In this document: one piece after another, positions 56,515-64,000 of the stretch
How positions within the stretch are numbered: position 1 is the first letter of the stretch
How the letters are laid out: each line of letters begins with the position of its first letter
Assembly: GCF_030252325.1 (NCBI RefSeq)
Contig: NZ_CP126981.1
Span: forward strand, 2,604,001 to 2,668,000
Origin: Candidatus Mycobacterium wuenschmannii
GTDB lineage: Bacteria > Actinomycetota > Actinomycetes > Mycobacteriales > Mycobacteriaceae
DNA: 64,000 bases
Direction: 5' to 3'
Made by a program: the position numbers and the translations under genes
The notes under the pieces: generated by a model
Told to the model about the DNA's origin: nothing
Database searches by the model: none
What the model saw: the letters and a program-made list of their open reading frames with translations, nothing else

Positions 56515-57275
56515 CCACCACCCTTGCCGGCACCGCCGCGTTGGTCACCGGCGCCAGCAGCGGCATCGGCGCCGCGACCGCACGGGCACTGGCCGCCGAG
56601 GGCGCCGCCGTCGCGCTGCTGGCTCGCCGTGCCGACCGACTCGACCAACTGAAAGCCGAGATCGAGGCCGCCGGCGGCACGGCGCTCGCGGTGCCCGCCG
56701 ACGTCACCGACTCCGACCAGGTCGCCGCCGCGGTGCAGCGCACCGTCGACGGACTGGGCCGGCTGGACACCGTCGTCAACAACGCCGGACTGATGCGGAT
56801 GTCGCCGGCTTCCGAAGCACCACTGCAGGATTGGGACGACCTGGTCCGGGTCAACATCCAAGGCGTCCTCTACGTCACCCGCGCCGCGATCCCGCACCTG
56901 ATCGGTGCCGCCGCCGATTCGCCGCGCGGCGTCGCAGATATCGTCACGATCAGTTCCACCGCCGGCTGGGTGGCCCGGCCGGGCACCGCCGTCTACTCGC
57001 TCACCAAGTTCGGCGTCAACGCCTTCAGCGAGGGAATCCGGCAGGAGCTGATCGGCAGCCGGGTCCGGGTCGGCGTGGTGGGCCCCGGCACCGTCGACAC
57101 CGAGATCAGCGAGCACCTGCCCCCGGAGCGTCGCGCCGCCTTCGACCGGCAGACCGCCGGCATGGTGAAGCTGGCGTCGGAGGACATCGCCGACGCGGTG
57201 CTGTACGTCGTCACCCGCAACCGCCGCGTCGCCATCAACCACATGCTGGTGCGCGCCGCCGAACAGACGTGGTGA
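56511..57275 (+). CDS. Classical short-chain dehydrogenase/reductase
   Basis: A 254-residue SDR: AALVTGASSGIGAATARALA for NADP(H) binding, VVNNAGLMRMSP, catalytic Ser in VTISSTAGWVAR and YSLTK with Tyr and Lys near residue 162. It differs from the mycofactocin-coupled SDR of the same operon by having the ordinary short N-terminus. ATG overlaps the CoA-transferase stop, and its own stop overlaps the next start (TGATG). The substrate is unknown, presumably a hydroxy- or keto-acyl intermediate. Confidence 0.88.
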   Translation: MTTTLAGTAALVTGASSGIGAATARALAAEGAAVALLARRADRLDQLKAEIEAAGGTALAVPADVTDSDQVAAAVQRTVDGLGRLDTVVNNAGLMRMSPASEAPLQDWDDLVRVNIQGVLYVTRAAIPHLIGAAADSPRGVADIVTISSTAGWVARPGTAVYSLTKFGVNAFSEGIRQELIGSRVRVGVVGPGTVDTEISEHLPPERRAAFDRQTAGMVKLASEDIADAVLYVVTRNRRVAINHMLVRAAEQTW

Positions 57276-58531
57276 TGCCGGCCGACCGATGGGTGACCGG
57301 CGACCACCTCGGTCTGCCGATACCCGCCGATCCGGACGCGTTACGTGCCAGTGGCACAACCTTTCTCACCCACGCTTTTCGTGCCTACGGCGCGCTCGAC
57401 AGCCCGGTCGCGCGGATCAGCCACTTCGTCGACGTTCCCGGTGGCAGCACTGGCCGCAAGGTCAGCCTGGACGTCGAATACGAACAGCCCGGGTCCCCGA
57501 CCGAGTTGTTCGTGAAGTTCTCCCGCGACTTCGACGACCCGATTCGCGACCGCGGCAAGACGCAGATGGAGTCGGAGGTGTTGTTTGCCCTCCTCTCCCG
57601 TGAACCGGGCTTTCCCGTCACCGTCCCGGCCACCCAGTTCGCCGACTATCACCGCGCGACCGGCACAGGCCTGCTGATCTCGCAGCGAATCCCGTTCGGC
57701 AGCAACGGTATCGAGCCGCAGTATCACAAGTGTCTGGACTACCAGATGCCGGTGCCGCTCGAGCACTATCGAGCGCTGATGACCGCGCTGGGCCGCGTGG
57801 TCGGCGGCCACCGGTCCGGGCGGATCCCGGTCGGCGATCAATTTCCGGTCGACATGCAGGCCGCGCAGGTCGGCGAACGCGCGCCGATGAGCCCCGAACA
57901 GCTGGGCCGACGGCTGGACCGGCTCGCCGAGTTCGCGGACACCTGCCCGGGGCTTTTACCCGCCAATATTTGCTCACAACAGTTTCTTTCGCGTCTCCGC
58001 CAGGATGCCCCGCGATTCCTCGATCAGGAACCCGCCGTCTGGGACCACCTGACCGACCACCCCGACTTCATCGCGTTGTGCCACTGGAACGCCAACGTCG
58101 ACAACGCCTGGTTCTGGCGAGGCGCGGACGACGTACTGCGCTGCGGGCTGATGGACTGGGGTTGCGTCGGGCAGATGAATGTCGCGATGGCGCTGTGGGG
58201 CGCGATGTCCGGCGCCGAGACGCGGATGTGGGACGACCACCTCGACGAACTGCTGGACGTATTCGCCACGGAAGTACGTCGTTGTGGCGGGCCCGAACTC
58301 GGCCTACCCGAGCTCAAGCGACAGGTGATGCTCTACGTCGGGATCATGACGGTCGCGTGGCTGCTCGACATTCCCGCGCTGATCCGCAAGCGTTTCGGCG
58401 CCGCTGCCGCGACGATGACCCGCACGGACCCGGGCATCCAGGACGACGAGGGCGTGCGCGCCCCGCTGCAGATGCTCACCAATGCGCTGAATCTCTGGGA
58501 GACACAGCGATTCGGCGACCTACTGCCATAG
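57275..58531 (+). CDS. Phosphotransferase-like (APH-fold) protein with altered catalytic motif
   Basis: A 418-residue protein with the layout of aminoglycoside phosphotransferase-like kinases: an N-lobe with LDVEYEQPGSPTELFVKFSR (Lys) and EVLFALLSREPGFPV, and a C-lobe with LCHWNANVDNAWFW, then LRCGLMDWGCVG. The usual catalytic HGD-x4-N motif appears as HWN-x4-N, so the general-base Asp is Asn; the later metal-binding Asp (MDWG) is kept. It may be a pseudokinase or an unusual enzyme. ATG 57275 overlaps the SDR stop; a GTG at 57272 is equally in frame. It is convergent with the M24 gene, stops overlapping by 12 bases. Confidence 0.78.
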   Translation: MPADRWVTGDHLGLPIPADPDALRASGTTFLTHAFRAYGALDSPVARISHFVDVPGGSTGRKVSLDVEYEQPGSPTELFVKFSRDFDDPIRDRGKTQMESEVLFALLSREPGFPVTVPATQFADYHRATGTGLLISQRIPFGSNGIEPQYHKCLDYQMPVPLEHYRALMTALGRVVGGHRSGRIPVGDQFPVDMQAAQVGERAPMSPEQLGRRLDRLAEFADTCPGLLPANICSQQFLSRLRQDAPRFLDQEPAVWDHLTDHPDFIALCHWNANVDNAWFWRGADDVLRCGLMDWGCVGQMNVAMALWGAMSGAETRMWDDHLDELLDVFATEVRRCGGPELGLPELKRQVMLYVGIMTVAWLLDIPALIRKRFGAAAATMTRTDPGIQDDEGVRAPLQMLTNALNLWETQRFGDLLP

Positions 58532-59632
58532 CGGGCTGGCGGTCAGCACCCGCGGCCCGTCGTCGGTGACGGCCACGCTGTCACGCCGCAACACCCCGCC
58601 CACGCCCTGCTGCCACACGTAGCCGGTGAGCGCCAGCACCATGCCGGGGTCGAGTCGTTCGGCATCGGCGGTCAGCGGCAGTTGCCGCGAGATCACCGGC
58701 GGGTCGAAGCCGAGACCCAGGCCGTGCGCAACCGCCATCGGTGGTGCCGGCTCACCTGCGGCCTCGTAGGCGGCGAGCAGGTCGCCGGCTCGCGCGCCGG
58801 GTCGGCAGACGGCAATCAGCTTGTCCCACAGATGGTTCGAACGCCGGTAGAGGTCGCGCGTCGCGTCCGTAGTCTCCCCCACCGGCCAGGTGCGGGCCAC
58901 CTCCGCGACGTAGCCGTCGGCCAGCGCACCGGCGCTGAACACGACCAGGTCGCCGTCGCGCACGTCGCCGTGGGCGCGTTGCCAGGGGCGCTCGCGCGAC
59001 GTCACCCAGGCGGCGTCCTGGGTCGCCGGGGTGCTCACTCCGCCGGCCGCCATGGCTTCCAGCACCGCACCCGCCAGCGACTGCTCGGTCACGCCCGCCC
59101 GCAACTCGGCGACGGCTGCGGCGACCCCGGCCTCGGCGACCCGCACCGCCGCCGACATCGCCGCGACCTCGTCAGCCGTCTTTGTCCTGCGTGCCGCCAG
59201 CATCGGCAGTTCGCCGTCGACGAACTCCGCGTTCGGGAACGCCAACGGCAGCAGTGTGGCGAAAGTCGGTGTGATCGCATCGGTTCCGACCCGCTTCGCA
59301 GTCGACGACCCGTCGATGTTCTTCAGCACGTCGATGAACGTCATCGGATTCCAGGCCAGGCCGTAGAGTCGATCGCGGCCGATCTCCTCGGGGACGCCCT
59401 CGTCGTCGGTGCTCATCATGAAGATCTCGCCGCTGCCGCGCAGCATCACACAGACCGGCCCGAAAGGCCTTGTGCCGCCGATCCACAACTGCGGGGCCCC
59501 GGTCACATAGCGGACATTGGCCTGACGGCCCAGCACCAGCACGTCGATGTCGTGCGCGTCCATCTGCTCCAGCGCGCGTTGCCGACGGCCGAACCGGAGT
59601 TCGCGGCCGTCGGGAAGAACATCCACGGCCAT
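58520..59632 (-). CDS. M24 (aminopeptidase P-like) pseudoenzyme
   Basis: A 370-residue pita-bread-fold protein with an N-terminal creatinase-like domain (VLVLGRQANVRYVTGAPQLW) and a C-terminal M24 domain. Metal ligands of active M24 enzymes are mostly missing. The first Asp position reads FSAG (232-235), the second is VAEVART instead of SDxxRT (242-248), one Glu position reads LTGYV (about 336), and the last Glu is Asp (RRDSVAV). Only the catalytic-region His303 (AHGLGLG) remains. It is probably non-catalytic and may pair with the intact M24 protein whose gene overlaps its start by one base. Start ATG 59632. Confidence 0.82.
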   Translation of the reverse strand: MAVDVLPDGRELRFGRRQRALEQMDAHDIDVLVLGRQANVRYVTGAPQLWIGGTRPFGPVCVMLRGSGEIFMMSTDDEGVPEEIGRDRLYGLAWNPMTFIDVLKNIDGSSTAKRVGTDAITPTFATLLPLAFPNAEFVDGELPMLAARRTKTADEVAAMSAAVRVAEAGVAAAVAELRAGVTEQSLAGAVLEAMAAGGVSTPATQDAAWVTSRERPWQRAHGDVRDGDLVVFSAGALADGYVAEVARTWPVGETTDATRDLYRRSNHLWDKLIAVCRPGARAGDLLAAYEAAGEPAPPMAVAHGLGLGFDPPVISRQLPLTADAERLDPGMVLALTGYVWQQGVGGVLRRDSVAVTDDGPRVLTASPLWQ

Positions 59633-60858
59633 CAGCGCGGACCGTAGGGCGTATACGGGTAGTCGGTGATCCGCGTGCAGCCCTCTTCGGTGATGACCAC
59701 GATCTCCTCGCTGCGATAGCCGCCGGTGCCGTCCTCCCACACCACGGGTTCCAGCACCAGAGTCATCCCGACCGGGAAGACGAAGTTGTCGTCGAACTCC
59801 TCGCCGAGGTCCGTGCCGATCATCGGCGCCTCGGCCGGATAGATGCCGATGCCGTGCCCGAGGTAGAAGTGCGGCAGCCACGGCTTCTTGCCGCCGTTGG
59901 CCGCGATCGCCGCGCGGGCCAGATCACCCGACGTGGCACCGGCTTTGGTGACGCCGAGTACCGCGTCGAGGATGTGCTGCCACTGCTGGTACTGGGCCTG
60001 CTGGCGGGCCGTCGGCTGCTCACCGACGATCCAGGTACGCCCGAAGTCCGAACAGTAACCCGCATAGCTGATGCTGATGTCGGTCCACAGCACGTCGCCC
60101 CTTTCGAGTTCGCGCTCGTTGGTCAGCAACGGCAGCGCGAGATCACCGTGCGTGGTCCACACACCCTCGGCCCGCGAGCGCGGCATCACCTGCCAGATCG
60201 CCTCCAGCATGTTGGCGGTCGCACCGAGTTCGAACACCCGGCGCACCAGCTTCGCCGACAGATCTGTCTGCCGCACACCGGGTTTGAGTTGTTGCTGGAC
60301 ATCGACCATCGCGGTCTCGGTGATCCGCATGGCCGCGCGCAGGCAGGCCACCTGGTCTGGCGTCTTGACGAGGTTCGATGCCCCGATCACCAGTGCGGCC
60401 TCCGAGGGTGGCCCGCCGGGGAAGATCCGGTTGGCGGCGCGCCGCATCGCGCCGGTCATCTCGTCGACCGCGACGTGGGCCCCGGGCGGAATCAGATCGG
60501 CGAGCACCCGGGCGAACTGGTCCACGCCCTCGTCGAGTTCGAGATACAGCGCATCGTGCAGATGATCGTGCGGCACTTGGGTTTCCGACGCGGCACCGCC
60601 GCGGAACGGCAGAAAGAGGTGCGGGTGCGGGTCGTCGGCCAACACGATGGCGACCGGACGCTCGACGTGCGACAGCCCGGCGTCGAGCACCGGCCAGCTG
60701 GCACCGGTGGAGTAAACGACGTTGTCGTTCATCAGCAGGATCATCGCGTCGACGCCGTGCTCGCCCATTGCGGCGCGCAATCGGGCGCTGATGTCGCGGT
60801 GCATCCGCGCGAAGTCGGGCTCGTCGGGAATGACGAAGCTCTGGACGGAAGCCGTCAT
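59632..60858 (-). CDS. M24 family metallopeptidase (Xaa-Pro dipeptidase/creatinase-like)
   Basis: A 408-residue M24 protein. The creatinase-like N-domain has DAMILLMNDNVVYSTGASWP. The catalytic domain keeps all five metal ligands: Asp260 (LWTDISISY), Asp271 (YCSDFGRTW), His335 (LGHGIGIYP), Glu370 (LVLEPVVW) and the Glu in YRSEEIVVI (about 384). It would hydrolyse X-Pro bonds or an amide such as creatine; context with amidohydrolase and P450 suggests a small amide-containing compound. Start ATG 60858 overlaps the amidohydrolase stop by one base, and its stop overlaps the M24 pseudoenzyme start in the same way. Confidence 0.88.
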   Translation of the reverse strand: MTASVQSFVIPDEPDFARMHRDISARLRAAMGEHGVDAMILLMNDNVVYSTGASWPVLDAGLSHVERPVAIVLADDPHPHLFLPFRGGAASETQVPHDHLHDALYLELDEGVDQFARVLADLIPPGAHVAVDEMTGAMRRAANRIFPGGPPSEAALVIGASNLVKTPDQVACLRAAMRITETAMVDVQQQLKPGVRQTDLSAKLVRRVFELGATANMLEAIWQVMPRSRAEGVWTTHGDLALPLLTNERELERGDVLWTDISISYAGYCSDFGRTWIVGEQPTARQQAQYQQWQHILDAVLGVTKAGATSGDLARAAIAANGGKKPWLPHFYLGHGIGIYPAEAPMIGTDLGEEFDDNFVFPVGMTLVLEPVVWEDGTGGYRSEEIVVITEEGCTRITDYPYTPYGPR

Positions 60859-62018
60859 CAGATGCCCAGGAACTTCTTGATGTTGCCGCTGACGATCTTC
60901 GCGGCGTTCTCGGGACCGACCGCGTCGACGACGGCGGCCAGCGACTTCTCCGAGTAGCCGTAGCTGCTCTCGTTGTGCGGGTAGTCCGACGACCACATCA
61001 CCCTGTCGACGCCGATCTGGTCGATCAGCTTCAGTCCGAGCGGGTCGACGATGAACGACGCGCTCATGTGGGTGTCCCAGTAGTACCGAATGTCGTGCTG
61101 CAGCGGGTGATCAAGCATGTGCTGGTAGGAGGCCAGCACATGCTCGGCATCCTGCAGGGCCGGCGGGATCCAGGCGATGCCACCTTCGAACCAGCCGATC
61201 CGCAAGCTCGGGTGCCGGTCCAGGATGCCGCCGAAGATGTACTTGGAGAACATCTCTCGAAACCCGTCGATGTTCACCATCATCGCGACCGCGACGTTGT
61301 TGACCTCGCACGGCGCCTTCGGCGGCGTCTCGCCGATGTGGTGGGTGATCGGCAGGCCGGACTCTTCGATGGCTTCCCAGACCGGTCTCATTGCGCTGCA
61401 CGCGTAGTCCATCATGACGCCGTCGTCGCCGTTGCCCGGGTTGAGCGGCAACAGAAACGTCTTCAGTCCCAGCGACTTCAGCTCGGCCAGCGTGCGTTTC
61501 GCGCCGTCGGCGTCCCACCAGTTGATCAGGCCGACGCCTAGGAAGTGGCCGTCGGAGCGCTCCTGCAGATCGGCGATGTAGGCGTTGTAGATCCGAAACA
61601 CCCGCTCGCGCATCGGCTTGTCGGGGAAGCCGAACATGGCCAGCAGTGCGTTCGGGAAGGCGAGTTCGCGGTCGACGCCGTCCTCGCGCAATTCGCGGAT
61701 GCGCGCGTCGATGTTGTTGGTGGCGGCCCCGGCCAGGTCGTCGTACTGCATGAGCACCGCACTGAACACGTCGGGCAGGAACGACTGGCCCTGGTGGCCG
61801 ATCTGATAGGCACCGTCCTCGTACCAGATCCGCGGCGCGGCGTCCTTGAGGTCGTCTGGCAGACGCTCGTAGAAGATGTCGGCGGCCAGCGAGATGTGCG
61901 TGTCGGCGGAAAACACCTCGGTGCCGGCGGGCAGACCGACGCTCCCCTGCGCCCGGCCGTGCCGGTTCTTCGGCGCGCCGAAGCCTCCGGGTGGATAAAG
62001 CGTGTTGGCTTGGGTCAT
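60858..62018 (-). CDS. Amidohydrolase family protein (PF04909 type)
   Basis: A 386-residue TIM-barrel hydrolase. SADTHISLAADIFYERLPDD is the N-terminal metal region, ITHHIGETPP holds the central His, and the late WSSDYPHNESSYGYSEKSL holds the catalytic Asp. It resembles the amidohydrolase at 27959 in layout but is shorter and diverged. Start ATG 62018 (MTQANTLYPPGG). It is probably co-transcribed with the two M24 genes downstream, while 64 bases separate it from the SDR upstream. The reaction is unknown; hydrolysis or decarboxylation of a cyclic metabolite is typical. Confidence 0.86.
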   Translation of the reverse strand: MTQANTLYPPGGFGAPKNRHGRAQGSVGLPAGTEVFSADTHISLAADIFYERLPDDLKDAAPRIWYEDGAYQIGHQGQSFLPDVFSAVLMQYDDLAGAATNNIDARIRELREDGVDRELAFPNALLAMFGFPDKPMRERVFRIYNAYIADLQERSDGHFLGVGLINWWDADGAKRTLAELKSLGLKTFLLPLNPGNGDDGVMMDYACSAMRPVWEAIEESGLPITHHIGETPPKAPCEVNNVAVAMMVNIDGFREMFSKYIFGGILDRHPSLRIGWFEGGIAWIPPALQDAEHVLASYQHMLDHPLQHDIRYYWDTHMSASFIVDPLGLKLIDQIGVDRVMWSSDYPHNESSYGYSEKSLAAVVDAVGPENAAKIVSGNIKKFLGI

Positions 62019-62082
62019 TGTTCCAGCGCACCACACTGCGTCAGATCCGTCAGGCGATCGGGGATTAACTCTTCGACGACCA

Positions 62083-63045
62083 TCAGTACCGGTGCCTGGC
62101 GGTTACGGGCGGATAGGTGACGCCGGTGAGCTCTTCGGACATCCGCCACACCCGGTCGACGACGTCTTGGTCGCGCGCCAACGCCGGCAGGCGTGCGAAA
62201 GTGACTCCACCGCCGGAGGTTTCGTACAGCCCGCGCGGCCCGTAGTAGGCGCCGCCCTCCGCGTCCGGTGATGCCGCGGCATACAGCGTGGGCTTGATGC
62301 CCTCGTCGACGTCGAGCCACATGAACGGGATCAGCCGCCAGGACAGCCGGGCCAGGCGCGCCGACAGCGTCGGCTTTCCCGCGCCGTACGACGCCCCACT
62401 GAGCAGGTTCGTCTTGCTCAGCCCGGGGTGGGCGGCGTTGGACAGCACGCCCCAATTGCCCTCACTGCTACGACGATTCAGTTCGAGCGCGAAGATCAAC
62501 TGCGCGAGTTTCGCGATACCGTATGAGCCCATCGGCTGGTACCCGCTGCGTGCGTTGGCGTCGGTGAAGTCGACCTTGCGCTGGCCGGCGGCCAGGCTGC
62601 TGACCGTCACGACCCGTGCGGCACGCAGCAGCGGCAGCAGATGGCCCGTCAAGGCGAAGTGCCCGAGGTGGTTGGCACCGAACTGCAGTTCGAAGCCGTC
62701 GTCGGTCTGCTCCCGCTTCGGCGGTGTCATCACCCCGGCGTTGTTGATCAGGATGTCGACCGGCCGGCCTTCGGCGACCAGCTCACGGCCCAGTGCGGCA
62801 ACGCTTTTCAGCGATGCGAGGTCCAGCGTCCTGATGGTCAGCTTGGCGTGCGGGACGTCGGCGCGGATCGCGGCCACGGCGGCTTCGCCCTTGGACCGGG
62901 TGCGGATCGCGAGCACGACGTCGGCGCCCGCCTCCGCGAGCCGCTTCGCCAGGCCGAAACCCAGGCCGCTGTTGGCGCCGGTGACCACGGCCTGGCGGCC
63001 CGACAGGTCGGGTACGGACAGCGCGAGAGCACCGCGGTTCACCAT
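62083..63045 (-). CDS. Short-chain dehydrogenase/reductase (retinol dehydrogenase-like)
   Basis: A 320-residue [42 protein letters not shown] with catalytic Ser and YGIAK with Tyr-Lys. It resembles the SDR at 20483 in type (GANSGLG) but is longer at the C-terminus. ATG 63045 ([16 protein letters not shown]) is the start; the frame open further upstream is inside the P450 gene. It overlaps the end of the P450 by 7 bases, again a P450-SDR pair as at 51191-53223. Confidence 0.87.
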   Translation of the reverse strand: MVNRGALALSVPDLSGRQAVVTGANSGLGFGLAKRLAEAGADVVLAIRTRSKGEAAVAAIRADVPHAKLTIRTLDLASLKSVAALGRELVAEGRPVDILINNAGVMTPPKREQTDDGFELQFGANHLGHFALTGHLLPLLRAARVVTVSSLAAGQRKVDFTDANARSGYQPMGSYGIAKLAQLIFALELNRRSSEGNWGVLSNAAHPGLSKTNLLSGASYGAGKPTLSARLARLSWRLIPFMWLDVDEGIKPTLYAAASPDAEGGAYYGPRGLYETSGGGVTFARLPALARDQDVVDRVWRMSEELTGVTYPPVTARHRY

Positions 63046-64000
63046 GTGACAGGCAGCTCGTAAATTCCATACGCCAGCGCGTCGTGCTTGAACGGCAGCT
63101 CGTCGATCGGTGCCGCCAGCCGCAGCGTCGGGATGCGGCGAAACAGCGTGTGCAGCACGATCTGCAGCTCCATCCGGGCCAGCTGCTGCCCGACGCACTG
63201 GTGCCGGCCGTAACCGAAGCCGACGTGCGGGTTGTCCTCGCGCAGCAGATCCAGCTGATCCGGGTTGGGGTAGCGCCGCGCGTCCCAGTTCGCCGGCGGG
63301 ACGTCGAGGATGATGCCCTCGCCGGCCCGGATCAGCTCACCGTCGAGTTCGATGTCCTCGGTCGCGATCCGCCGCTGGCCGGTCTGGATGATGCTGAGGT
63401 AGCGCATCAATTCTTCGACGGCGGTGGCGACGACCTTCGGATCGTCGGTGTCACGCAACAGCTTCAGCTGGTCGGGGTGCTCCAGCAGGGCGACGATCGC
63501 CAGGCTGATCATGTTGGCCGTGGTCTCGTGCCCGGCAATCAGCACCCCGGTGGCCAGCTGCGCCGCCTCCCGCACACTGAGCTCCTCGGCGTTGACCCGC
63601 TCGGCGAGATCGCCGACCAGGTCCTCGGTCGGGTTCTCCATCCGGGTGCGCACCAACTTGGCGATGTAGCGCGCCAGCTCGGTGGCGCCTTCGGCCGACT
63701 CCTCGGCGCTGGCGTAACGACCCATCCCTCGGCTGGCCTGCTGCTGAAAGAACTCAGCGTCCGAATACGGCACGCCCAGAAGCTGACTGATCACCAGCGA
63801 CGGGACCGGCAGCGCCAAGGTCTCGACCAGCTCGGCGGGCTGCGGGCCGGCCAGGATCGCGTCGACGTGGTCGTCGGTGATCTTCTGGACGGCCGGGCGT
63901 AGACCCTCGACCCGCTTGAAGGTGAACGGCTTGGACAGCATGCGCCGAAACCTGGTGTGCTCCTCGGCATCCGCGGTGAACACCGAGCGCGGCCGCTTGT
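63039..64000 (-). CDS. Cytochrome P450, C-terminal part (cut by window edge)
   Basis: The last 319 codons of a class I bacterial P450; the N-terminus lies beyond the right window edge. Present are the C-helix [20 protein letters not shown], the I-helix [16 protein letters not shown] with acid-Thr pair, ExxR in VEELMRYLS and haem loop [15 protein letters not shown] with proximal Cys. It resembles CYP105/CYP107-like enzymes more than the P450 at 51191. It heads, within the window, the minus-strand operon with an SDR, amidohydrolase and M24 genes. Confidence 0.9.
   Translation of the reverse strand, partial: KRPRSVFTADAEEHTRFRRMLSKPFTFKRVEGLRPAVQKITDDHVDAILAGPQPAELVETLALPVPSLVISQLLGVPYSDAEFFQQQASRGMGRYASAEESAEGATELARYIAKLVRTRMENPTEDLVGDLAERVNAEELSVREAAQLATGVLIAGHETTANMISLAIVALLEHPDQLKLLRDTDDPKVVATAVEELMRYLSIIQTGQRRIATEDIELDGELIRAGEGIILDVPPANWDARRYPNPDQLDLLREDNPHVGFGYGRHQCVGQQLARMELQIVLHTLFRRIPTLRLAAPIDELPFKHDALAYGIYELPVTW

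Overview
The window is chromosomal DNA of a slow-growing Mycobacterium. The GC-rich codon use, PE/PPE genes of the SVP subfamily, an EsxM/EsxN-type (ESX-5) cassette, LpqT, RpfB, PatA, Pks16-type acyl-AMP ligase, Pmt and a mycofactocin-coupled SDR all point there. ESX-5-type PE/PPE/Esx cassettes are known only from the slow-growing branch. The core between about 16.9 and 48.8 kb follows, in one direction, the M. tuberculosis Rv1018c to Rv0998 gene order (glmU, prsA, lpqT, rplY, pth, pks16, ispE, ksgA, rpfB, tatD, metG, pabB, rsmI, pmt, alkB-like, lipoprotein, patA), interrupted by accessory genes.

Region 1 (1-12.3 kb, minus strand) is a surface-glycan locus. It runs CDP-glucose-type nucleotidyltransferase, PIG-L deacetylase, extended SDR, RmlC-like epimerase, WecG-type transferase, polyprenyl-phosphate sugar-phosphate transferase, Wzx-like flippase, a two-domain GT2-GT4 transferase, an FAD enzyme and a sugar C-methyltransferase cut by the window edge. 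Most junctions are ATGA or TGATG overlaps, so it is probably one translationally coupled operon. An acyltransferase-3 gene lies just upstream. No Wzy-type polymerase is visible.

Region 2 (12.3-16.5 kb) holds a PE-PPE-EsxM-EsxN cassette (minus), resembling the ESX-5a cluster Rv1040c-Rv1037c, then two tandem ScbR-like TetR regulators (plus) and a stand-alone PAS protein (minus). A 36-bp element upstream of the glycan operon recurs upstream of the PE gene, with shorter relatives before the acyltransferase and the acyl-AMP ligase gene.

Region 3 (16.9-24 kb): glmU, prsA, arsC-like, lpqT, an SDR, rplY, pth and an SbtA-type bicarbonate permease. Region 4 (24-31 kb): two PPE-SVP genes with a DUF732 secreted protein, a divergent AraC regulator and amidohydrolase, and the pks16 ligase. 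Region 5 (31-37 kb): ispE-ksgA-rpfB operon with a strong terminator hairpin between tatD and rpfB, then divergent metG. Region 6 (37-44 kb): a DUF1772/TetR pair with a clear operator, an FAD oxidoreductase coupled to an ECF41-like sigma factor, pabB, rsmI and pmt.

Region 7 (44-51 kb): a frameshifted DUF559 endonuclease-type gene flanked by a 27-bp direct repeat, a small cysteine-rich protein divergent from SoxR, AlkB-like dioxygenase, two DUF5642-like lipoproteins, PatA, a methyltransferase, an unrecognised protein and a TetR gene whose reading frame lacks a canonical start. Region 8 (51-64 kb): two lipid or xenobiotic catabolic operons. The plus-strand one is P450, mycofactocin-coupled SDR, enoyl-CoA hydratase, a double-domain type III CoA-transferase broken by a frameshift, SDR and a phosphotransferase-like protein. 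The minus-strand one is P450, SDR, amidohydrolase and two M24 peptidase-fold proteins, one of which has lost its metal ligands. No rRNA, tRNA, CRISPR array or insertion sequence was seen.
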